A DNA stretch of 64,000 nucleotides from NCBI GenBank assembly GCA_905221605.1, contig CAJNDS010002379.1, positions 348,001 to 412,000 of the forward strand, in the 5' to 3' direction. This document shows, piece after piece, positions 57,095 through 64,000 of the stretch. Made by a program: the position numbers and the translations under genes. The number at the start of each line of letters is the position of its first letter. Within the stretch, counting starts at the first letter, position 1. The notes under the pieces were generated by a model. That model searched no databases. It was not told where the DNA came from and worked only from the letters and a program-made list of their open reading frames with translations. Source of the DNA: Symbiodinium natans (Eukaryota; Sar; Dinophyceae; Suessiales; Symbiodiniaceae).

Positions 57095-58575
57095 ACTGCG
57101 TCTCTTGCCGCCAGCCCGAAGCTCTGCAGAGCTTTGCATCTCGAGGTGAGATGTGTTAGACAGGGCGTTTAGGGTTTAGGGTTTAAGGTTTAGGGTTTCG
57201 GGTTTCGGGTTTAGGGTTTAGGGCTCAAGCAAGGTCCAAGGGGTTGAGGGTCCGGGGTTTTAAGTTTCAGGGTCTACAGGCTTCGTGGGTTTGAGCGTTT
57301 GCAGAACTTCTGCTCGCAGAAGGCGCAGGGCATGAAACCCATGCGTGAGCTTGAGACGGAAAAGAGCTGGTCAGAGGCACAACGGCAACGCACGAAGGAT
57401 CCACCTTACCCCTGATCTTGGACCCAGACCTTAACTTAATCCCTGTTCCCCTAGGAAAAAAAAGGATCCTTTTTGTTTATATATAAGAAAGCCCATAACC
57501 CAAAAAAGTAAAAAGGATCCCAAACACTGATCTAGTTAAACCCTAAACTACAGAACGTGGATTTTGAGGGTTGGGGTCCTGTAGTCCCAAGGTGCAAGAA
57601 TCCAGTGTGGAGGTTGTCAAACCACCCTCAGAACCACCCTAAACCCTAAACCCTAAACCCTAACACCGCAAAACCCTAAAACCCTAAAACCCTAAAACCC
57701 TAAACCCTAAACCCTAAACCCTAAACCCTAAACCCTAAACCCTAAACCCTAAACCCTTACCCTAAACCCTAAACCCTGAACCACAAACCCAAAAGGCTTG
57801 GGGGGGACTCTAGGGCTTTAGGGCTTGAGTTGCAGAGCCGAGATGCTGCAAACCCTGAACCGGCTCTGTAGAGTTTAGGGTTTAGGGTTTAGGGTTTAGG
57901 GTTTAGGGTTCTAGGGTTTGGGGTTAGCACCTGCCTTTGGTTTGAGACCTGTGGGTGATGTCTCTGTAATGGGGTTTCAGGGTTCGGGGGTTGCAAAGGG
58001 CTATTCTGAGATCTTCAGGGTTTATGGTTTAGGGTTTAGGGTTTAGGGCTCGGCCCTGAGTCCCTGAATTGAACTCTTGTGGGTCCTGAAGTTGAACCTG
58101 CCTACTTGGAGGTTCAGGGTACTTCTAACCCACTTATAACTGTAGATATAACCCATTTATAAGCCCCTTACGTAGCCGAATGGGGTTTAGGGTTTAGGGC
58201 TAGCCCCTTAAGTGCCCTACTACGGCTGTAAATTGAGTCATAAGTACAGTTACAATCGGGTTACTAAAAGTGCTATGAACCACAAAGTGCCCCAGAAAAC
58301 CATATAAGGGCCTTTCTCGAAGACGACTTAAACCCCGAAACAAAGCTGGCAGCCGAGCCAGTGACTCGAAGTTTAGGGTTTCGGGTTTAGGGTTTAGGGT
58401 TGTAGGGCATGAGGGCCAAGTTTCGTTTCTAATCTGGAAAAGCTTGTAGGGACCCTACTTTCTTAATCCCCCCAGGGCTCGGAAACTCCACATGTTGAGC
58501 GACAAGGTACTGACTTTCGCTTTGCCTTGGGCCAGGAGACTGGACGCCGCACCCCCGAGCCCTCAACCCTGAACC
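57095..58575 (+). CDS. Plus-strand gene fragment with TIR-element intron
   Basis: Islands: 57093-57146 (NQTASLAASPKLCRALHLE, donor GTGAGA), 57312-57416 (FCSQKAQGMKPMRELETEKS then WSEAQRQRTKDPPYP), 57575-57640 (SPKVQESSVEVVKPPSEPP), 57837-57864 (SRDAANPEPAL, donor GTAGAG), 57940-58017 (GDVSVMGFQGSGVAKGYSEI), then LNLPTW ending at 58111. A TIR element follows, and splicing 58112-58287 gives in phase W-SAPENHIRAFLEDDLNPETK-LAAEPVTR (to 58370). 58485-58565 reads SETPHVERQGTDFRFALGQE. The last join is well supported; the others are candidates, and the TGA after 57416 may end one gene. Family unknown. Confidence 0.45.
57450..57525. mobile_element. Small palindromic element 'AAAAAGGATCC'
   Basis: AAAAAAAGGATCCTTTTTG and AAAAAGGATCC face each other around a 35-bp AT-rich centre. 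Could be a short MITE or a hairpin. Confidence 0.45.
58105..58287. mobile_element. TIR element, TA-flanked family (copy 6) carrying telomere units
   Basis: Left end CTTGGAGGTTCAGGGTAC preceded by TA; right end GCTATGAACCACAAAG followed by TG (a changed TA). About 180 bp, longer than other copies because GGGTTTAGGGTTTAGGG is embedded at 58182-58198. Confidence 0.8.
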
Positions 58576-58789
58576 CTAAACCCTAAAACCCAAAAAAGGG
58601 GACCGCAAGCGTGCGGGAACAGTAGGTCCCAAACCCCTAGGTCCCTAAGTTCCTTAACCCTAAACCCTATAAACCCTAAACCCTAAACCCTAAACCCTAA
58701 ACCCTAAACCCCAAACCCCAAACCCCAAACCCTAAACCCTAAACCCTAAACCCCAAACCCACAAGCCACAGGGGAGTGGGGAGGGGCCC

Positions 58790-59178
58790 ACCTTCGGAGT
58801 GTGGGAGATGGAGGCATTCACCTCCCAATGCGGGACTTGGCAGCCCAGGAACGATACCAGGAGGGCTCGGGCCCAAGCCCTAAACCCTAAACCCCCTAAA
58901 CCCTAAACCCTAAACCCTAAACCCTAAACCCTAAACCCTAAACCCTAAACCCTAAACCCCCTAAACCCTAAACCCTAAACCCGAAGCCCTGAGCTCTAAT
59001 CGGGGTTGGCTACTTTTGCGTGGGAACCCTGAACCCAAAAGGCAAACTAAACCCACGCGCACACACCCACCATGGGGCTCCCAAAACGAGGATCGGGCTC
59101 CCTGGCTCAATGAATCGGATTTTGGCCCGGTTCCGGGTTTGAGATTTGGGTTTGGGGTTTCTCGAGGGCTGCAGTCTG

Positions 59179-59216
<38 letters not shown>

Positions 59217-60690
59217 GTCTCTCTTTCTTTTTCTCTTATGATTTCGCTCTCTCTTCTTTTTGTTGTTTTTTTTTTCTCTCTCTCTCTCTCTTTCTTTTGC
59301 TCGCTTGCCTTTTTTGATTTTGTCTTTCTTTCTCTCTCCGTCTCTGTCTCTGGGTACCGTGACTACAGACCAAAGACCCCCCCGCAATGGACCTCCTGAA
59401 CGGCCAAATCCCTGCGTAACAGGGTGGAACAATTCTCTGCCATGCGTTCCAGCTCCGGAAAGTTTTGGGCTCTTGGGAAGAATGCCTAAACCCTAAACCC
59501 TAAACCCTAAACCCTAAACCCTAAACCCTAAACCCTAAACCCTAAACCCTACACCCTAAACCCTAAACCCTAAACCCTAAACCGTACATGGCCGTGCAAG
59601 ACAAGCCCAGCAAACCACATTAAGCCCGTTCTCTTGATGCGCTCACTCTCTTCTTTTGAATAAAACGTTAGGGTTTTGCCCCTAAACCCTAAACCCTAAA
59701 CCCTAAACCCTAAACCCTAAACCCTGTGAACAAACTCGCGCGTTGACTGAAGTCTTACCCAGCCTCCTTAGGGCTGGATGTGCATCGCTCTCTTTCGTAG
59801 GTGTGTGATCAGACCCCTGGAGTACAGACCCTCTTAGTAAGGCCCGTTGGTTTAGGGTTAGGGTTTAGGGTTTAGGGTTTAGGGTTTAGGGTTTAGGGTT
59901 TAGGGTTTAGGGTTTAGGATTTAGGGTTTAGGGTTTAGGGTTTAGGGTAAAAGAAACAAGAGGGGAACGGCAGAAGGGCTAGTCCAGGACACTAGCTCCT
60001 AGAGTAAGAGCCGACAAAACAACAACGACTATCGTGCTTCTAAGCCCTACATAGTATTTTCGGGCCTTAAAGGGGCTCCCATAGGGGGAATCCGAAATTA
60101 GGGGTACTTTCTTGGGGTCCTCGTTATCAGGGAGCCCTACAATTTTGGGGGACTATATTCGGGGCCCCGTGTCTTATCGTAGATTTAGGCCCCCAGTTAT
60201 ATACCAGAAAACATTAAACCCCAAACCCCAAACCCCAAACCCCAAACCCCAAACCCCAAACCCTAAATCCTAAACCCTAACCCTAAACCCTAAACCCTAA
60301 ACCCTAAACCCTAAACCCTAAACCCTAAACCCTAAACCCTAAACCCTAAACCCTAAACCCTACACATGGAACCTTAGGGAAGCAAGGCCGGCACCCACGT
60401 GTCAGACTTCTCGAGCAAGACGACGCTGTCGCCGACCTGCCGAGGTAGTAGAGAAGGCTTGGTGGGTTTAGGGTTTAGGGTTTAGGGTTTAGGGTTTAGG
60501 GTTTAGGGTTTAGGGTTTAGGGTTTAGGGTTTAGGGTTTAGGGTTTAGGGTTTAGGGTTTAGGCTTTCGGCTTTAGGGGTTTAGGGGTCAAGCGTTAGTG
60601 CTTCGGATTTGGGGCGCACTTGATGGTATAGCTCTCTATGGTTTCGAGTGCCAACAAAGGCACACAACTCGGATCAAAGGCACTGGGGTT
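58790..60690 (-). CDS. Minus-strand cluster of exon-like islands
   Basis: 5' to 3': 60685-60605 (AFDPSCVPLLALETIESYTI, donor GTGCGC), 60440-60385 after CCTCGGCAG (VGDSVVLLEKSDTW, donor GTGCCG), 59805-59765 (TYERERCTSSPKEA, donor GTAAGA), 59660-59590 (YSKEESERIKRTGLMWFAGL, donor GTACGG) and 58858-58792 (LLVSFLGCQVPHWEVNASIS, donor GTGGGC). Each has a credible donor, and telomere-type arrays fill the gaps. No family recognised; they lie downstream of the acyltransferase stop. Confidence 0.45.
59178..59350 (+). repeat. (CT)n-rich microsatellite
   Basis: About 170 bp of CTCTCT and TTTCTT. It generates a long Arg/Glu/Lys-rich minus-strand frame that is not treated as a gene. Confidence 0.9.
60060..60195. 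mobile_element. Dispersed repeat 'GGGGTCC...TTTGGGGG'
   Basis: Similar to 43645-43745: both contain 'aaattag(g)ggta', 'ttggggtc', 'agccctacaattttgggggg'/'aaccctactatttggggggt' in order. Non-coding. Confidence 0.55.
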
Positions 60691-60806
60691 TAGGGTGTAG
60701 GGTTGAGGGCTCGTGGGGTTTCCAGGGCTTATAGAGGGTGTATGTAAGGGCTTATCAGTATGAGGCTCGTAGCATGGCAGGTGCTACAGGGTTTTATAGG
60801 CTAGGG

Positions 60807-60915
60807 TTGGGATGTTCCCCCTTATACTACCAGTCCTGAATAGGGGTTATACTAGGGGTGGGGGGGGGGGGTACTATCATCCCGATCAAGGACAGCTTAA
60901 GGGGGAACATCCCAA
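60807..60915. mobile_element. TIR element 'TTGGGATGTTCCC', 8-bp duplication (copy 3)
   Basis: Ends TTGGGATGTTCCCCCTTATAC and AAGGGGGAACATCCCAA, flanked by GGCTAGGG and GGCTAGTT (six of eight bases match). Contains a 14-G tract. Confidence 0.8.
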
Positions 60916-61025
60916 GGCTAGTTTATGGGGTTTGTCGCACAACATGTCGGATTCACAGGCTTCTATAGGCCTACAGGCATTGGTTGCCAATGGTTGCTTG
61001 TGACACATGTCCACTGCTTTTTGTT

Positions 61026-61127
61026 CGCCTTCTCGGGTCCACTGGTAAGCTTAAGCAATTGCTGTGGAGTCTGAATCGCCTTCTCTGGTCCACGGGTAAA
61101 CTTAAGCACTTGATGTCGAGTCTGAAC
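61026..61127. repeat. Tandem duplication behind the acyltransferase stop
   Basis: Two ~51-bp units share 'tcgccttctc(g/t)ggtccac', 'gggtaa(g/a)cttaagca' and 'gagtctgaa'. They lie just past the stop codon, in the likely 3' untranslated region. Confidence 0.85.
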
Positions 61128-61143
61128 ATCTGCTCGGGAAAAC

Positions 61144-62662
61144 CTACGGATGCATCGTCCAGATGGAAAGCAGGCGGGTGCCCTTCGGCAAGGAGGCCAC
61201 GTACTTCTCGGCAGCCTTCTCGTCCTGGCCGGGTGGGATGGTGATTTGCATGTCGTTGCCGGACTCCCAGTCCTTTTGCTCCTCGGTTGGGTTGGGACGT
61301 CTGTAGGGCGGTATGACGACGAGCGAGGGGCGGACAAAGGAGAAGTTGATGGGGCCCTCGCTGCCCATCTTGCCTCCAAAGCGGCCCTCATAGATGGCGC
61401 CATGGCGGACGGAGGTCGTGATCAAGGTGGGCCACGCAGGGGTGAAGAAGCCATGGACACGGCTCTCTGGCTTGCGGCTGGCCTCGAAATCAAGCTGCTC
61501 CCGGAAGTATTCCACGCTGGCGCCACTGCGGGACTCGTCGTGGAACTTCTGGGCACACTCCTGCAAGGTGACCGTCTCGGCCTCGACCTCGACGGCGTTG
61601 ATGGAGGTGGCATCGCCAACGTGGTTGCGGCCAAGGCCGGGATAGCGGCCGCGCATGTCTGCAGGGAAGAAGATCGTGCTGTGCTTGCCGTCGTGGGTGA
61701 CCTGGGGGCCGAAGGTCTCGATCATCTTGTGCCACACGATCGCATGCATGACGTCGTTCTTGGACAACGCCTTGCCACTCTCCGTGACGACGTTCCCCAG
61801 GTCTTTCTGCATCTGCTCGAGGACGGAATTGGGGAAGTTGACGCGAGCGGTGACCGTGGGGAAATCGGGCTTGGGAGCACCGAGGACGGCCTCAACGGGG
61901 ATGAACATCCGCCTGGCCAGCGGCGCGGGCAAGGGCTCCGCGGCCCGGCGCCCACGCAGCACAGTGACGTCCATCGTGTAGACGTTCTCCGAGCTCTGGA
62001 GCCGGCCCTTGTCACATAGGTTGCGGCAGGTGGTGGCCCACTCGCTGATGAAGGGAAGCACCGTACCGCCATCGCACAGGTGGTGCACGCCGGTAAAGTT
62101 GAGAATAACGTAGCTGCCAGCATCGGGGTCGGCCTCGTTGTGGACCCAGGTGAGCTTCATGTAGATGAGGCGATAGCGGCCGTCGGTAAAAAAAGCGGGA
62201 CCGTCGACGAGCATCTCCTTGAGGGGCCAGACTGACAAGCTGCCGTTGATGACGCCCTCCTCTTATAGGGTTCTTTCAGGGAAGGCGGTTCAAGGTGGGT
62301 AGGTACCTAGAAAACCGTAGGTTGCATACCCCCCTTGAACCCCCTCTCCCTTCAGAACCCAAAAACTCCTCGGTTGGGCAAAAGTCGCTGACTTCACCGA
62401 AGGTGAGCTCCGGCGGGGCGCTGCCGGGGCTGTGCAGCTCGAGGCGGTTGTGGTTGTCAGGGTTGCGCTCGAGGGTGTATGCGAAGATGGGGTACTTGTC
62501 ACGGACGACGTGCTCGAGCGATAGCTGCAAGCTGGTTGCCATGTCCTTCCAGTCCTCCTGGGACTTGATCTTCGGGGTTTTCCACATGAACAAGACGTTC
62601 ACGTAGGTGTTGAAGGTCGCCTGTGGGGCTGTATAAACAAACAACGCTCTGAGTATCTTCAT
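61144..62662 (-). CDS. BAHD-type (HXXXD) acyltransferase
   Basis: Exons 62662-62359 and 62261-61144 join in phase to 473 residues, the usual length of BAHD/transferase-family enzymes, which move an acyl group from acyl-CoA to an alcohol or amine. The catalytic motif HHLCDGG (about residues 161-167) fits HxxxDG, with His as general base. Further family-like stretches are NDVMHAIVWHKM (acceptor-side helix) and INFSFVRPSLVVIPPYRR near the position of the DFGWG motif, which is not conserved. The start ATG at 62662 is preceded by GCC on the coding strand and begins MKILRALFVYTAPQATFNTY. G/C-rich third positions. The single 97-bp intron is an inverted-repeat element. Substrate cannot be predicted. 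Antisense frames of up to 289 codons are mirror images. Confidence 0.9.
62262..62365. mobile_element. Inverted-repeat element forming the acyltransferase intron
   Basis: On the coding strand GTTCTGAAGGGAGAGG...GGTTCAAGG faces CCTTGAACCGCCTTCCC...GAAAGAAC, about 26 bp of imperfect inverted repeat. GAGGAG stands on both sides (in …CCGAGGAGTTT and …AAGAGGAGGGC). Splicing 62358-62262 keeps the frame, adding codons FLEE relative to the presumed uninterrupted sequence. Confidence 0.75.
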
Positions 62663-62790
62663 GGCTTCTGGTGGCTATCGTTGCTTCTTGTCTATCTGTG
62701 GCACAGTCTAAACCCTAAACCTAAACCCAGGACCGGGGCGAAGACCGGTCCACTGGTCCCCGGCAATGTGGCAACTTGAAAGTTCGTTTG

Positions 62791-62942
62791 AGGGGAATAA
62801 GGAGGGACTCCCCCCTATAGAAGGGACCCTTAATCTTCTTCAACCAAAAACGCGCCTATATTTTCCTTATATTCCTAAGTAGCCCCTTAATAACCCCTAA
62901 ATAACCCCTAGGGTCCCGTTCCTCCTTGAGTCCCTTAAGTAC
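62791..62942. mobile_element. Dispersed repeat 'AAGGAGGGACT...TCCTTGAGTCCC'
   Basis: Related to 43858-43960 and 37850-37970. Shared order: AAGGAGGGA, 'cctaagtagcccc', 'taataacccc(t)aaataacccc', then CTCCTTRAGTCC. Inverted ends AAGGAGGGACT / AGTCCCTCCTTA are clearest in the 43.9-kb copy. Confidence 0.65.
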
Positions 62943-63225
62943 TGTTCGGGCATTATATATGGCCACTTCTGGTTTAGGGTTTAGGGTTTAGGTTATTGCC
63001 CCTTTTTGGGGTTACGATTATGAGGCGGCCCCTGATCTACGGCACCCCAACAATGGGACCATAACATAGAGAACTGACCATAGATTGTTTCGGTGCCCAA
63101 ACTTGATCACGATTCTATGGGTCTTGGGAACAAAGAATTTGCTTCTCGCTTCACAAGTCAAATGAAACGCGTTGTCCTCAAGGCTTCGAGCAACTCCTTT
63201 CGTTGAGGTCTTTTACAAACCCCAC

Positions 63226-63336
63226 CTGGCAATTGTCGTCCAGGACGATGCGGTCGGGGAACTGGTGCTGCGAAACGGGCTCAGCGGTCAGCAAGTGCTG
63301 ACCCAGGCGGAAGAGGCGCAGCGCGGGTGTCGCCAT
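63226..63336 (-). CDS. Probable first exon (unknown protein)
   Basis: ATG at 63336 begins MATPALRLFRLGQHLLTAEP and continues VSQHQFPDRIVLDDNCQ to a GTGGGG donor; 37 codons, strongly coding in codon choice. The frame is open further upstream, so the exon could also be internal. A shared '(c)aggcggcccctgat' repeat (63030, also 22201) lies in the following intron. Family unknown. Confidence 0.55.
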
Positions 63337-63491
63337 GGCGCTTTCTGAACGCCCGGACGAAAGGCCAAGAGTGGGCCTAGGCTGGTCCAACAAACCGGCG
63401 GGAGTCGGCACAACTGACAGATGAAAGCTTTAGCAGCAGCAGGACTTCCCTAAACCCTAAACCCTAAACCCTAAACCCTAAACCCTAAACC

Positions 63492-63995
63492 ACAATACCT
63501 TGACCCGCCGACGGCGTGCCACCCAGGGTGCAAACAAGTCTGTATCGGCCTTGCTATGGGCTTGGGGCCTGTTGAGCTTAGGTTTAGGGTTTCGGGTTTA
63601 GGGTTTAGGGTTCAGGGTTTAGGGTTTAGGGTTTGCTGTGATAAGGCGTAGACGCGGTGAAGGTTAGGCTTTGGAACAAGCTCGAAAGCGTCGTGAGGCG
63701 CGAAGAGCAGCTTTGGCCCGATTGTGGAAGGCCATCTATAATAACATTTTTCTTCCACCCCACGCCGCCCGAGGCGGCAAAGCCACCCAAACCTATTCCT
63801 TTTAGGGTTTAGGCCTAAACTCAAGCCAACTGTTTACTTTCCATAAAACTTCTTCACTCCGTCACGGTGGTCACCAGCCTGGTTCAGGTTCACAAAACAA
63901 GCCAGGCAGAAGGGCAGAAAGGGGTGTGGGAGGCGGGCGAGCGACCTGGGTCGGCTTGCACCATCGAGGTCGAAGGGGCGGCCTAGGCGCTGAGT
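63492..63995 (-). CDS. Three minus-strand exon-like islands at the window edge
   Basis: 63992-63842 reads GRPFDLDGASRPRSLARLPH ... VNLNQAGDHRDGVKKFYGK. 63802-63640 after CCTAAAAG reads NRFGWLCRLGRRGVEEKCYY, RWPSTIGPKLLFAPHDAFEL and VPKPNLHRVYALSQQ; it is over 50 codons and free of telomere units, which makes it the most convincing. 63551-63494 after CCATAG reads KADTDLFAPWVARRRRVK with donor GTATTG. Probably part of a gene continuing beyond the window; unknown family. Confidence 0.5.
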
Positions 63996-64000
63996 TTAGG

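Larger units (their letters stand above)
1..64000. repeat. Interspersed telomere-type (TTTAGGG)n arrays, whole window
   Basis: Arrays of TTTAGGG or its complement CCCTAAA, usually 3-18 units, recur every few hundred bases across the entire window and in both orientations. The longest clean arrays are near 91-174, 1034-1131, 9337-9428, 9703-9778, 24628-24705, 27618-27738, 36427-36525, 37621-37695, 42538-42646, 44103-44190, 48119-48208, 52467-52588, 59485-59583 and 60464-60563. Degenerate units (TTTGGGG, TTCAGGG, TTTCGGG, CCCTAAG) surround them. In reconstructed genes the arrays lie inside introns, often starting within 10 nt of the splice site. Arrays facing both ways throughout 64 kb argue against this being one chromosome end. 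Confidence 0.97.

Noticed and set aside
59010-59432. 140-codon minus-strand frame rich in RERERE/KKK
   Set aside because: Mostly a CT microsatellite read on the other strand; ends are open only by repeat composition.
61150-62019. 289-codon plus-strand open frame
   Set aside because: Exact antisense of the acyltransferase exon; G/C-rich third positions leave the opposite strand open. It carries no motif, while the minus strand has HHLCDGG.

Overview
The window looks like nuclear DNA of a dinoflagellate. Three things point there: the telomere-type heptamer TTTAGGG/CCCTAAA, protein families typical of that group (a many-repeat RCC1-like protein with 'GSVVTWG' units, and pentatricopeptide units reading 'AISACEKGAQW'), and introns that open with GC or GA as well as GT. 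The species cannot be fixed from sequence alone.

Layout: the whole 64 kb is a mosaic. Well over a hundred arrays of TTTAGGG, in both orientations and many degenerate versions (TTTGGGG, CCCTCAAA, CCCCCTAAA), alternate every 50-300 bp with short unique islands. Many islands carry an open frame bounded by splice-like signals. Exons of recognisable genes turn out to be such islands, with the telomere-type arrays lying in their introns.

Four genes can be reconstructed with some confidence. (1) 38873-45504 (-): a methionine-R-sulfoxide reductase B in nine exons of 26-103 nt; 456 coding nt spread over 6.6 kb. (2) 27484-31156 (-): at least six exons of a pentatricopeptide repeat (PPR) protein. (3) 52884-54640 (-): an RCC1-like repeat protein with a ubiquitin-like start and a Lys/Ala tail; its only intron is an 86-bp telomere-repeat insert flanked by a 13-bp direct repeat. 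(4) 61144-62662 (-): a BAHD-type (HXXXD) acyltransferase whose only intron is an inverted-repeat element. A P-loop exon pair (4.4-4.7 kb), a plus-strand gene fragment (35.3-36.3 kb) and about sixty weaker exon-like islands on both strands fill much of the rest.

Mobile elements: several families of short inverted-repeat elements (about 80-230 bp) are present. One (TIR CTTGAAGGTTCATGG, flanked by TA) carries AG|GTTC at one end and CAAG| at the other. Removing it by splicing at these sites keeps the reading frame in four copies and leaves a 9-nt scar. Another family with an apparent 8-bp duplication supplies GTAAG on both sides. Together with the telomere-type introns these look like intron-generating (introner-like) elements, which is the main discovery here.

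Limits: exon-like islands without a family match are weak evidence, because a frame of 25-40 codons is often open by chance in six frames, and for several islands both strands are open. No rRNA, tRNA, CRISPR array or spliced-leader gene was seen.
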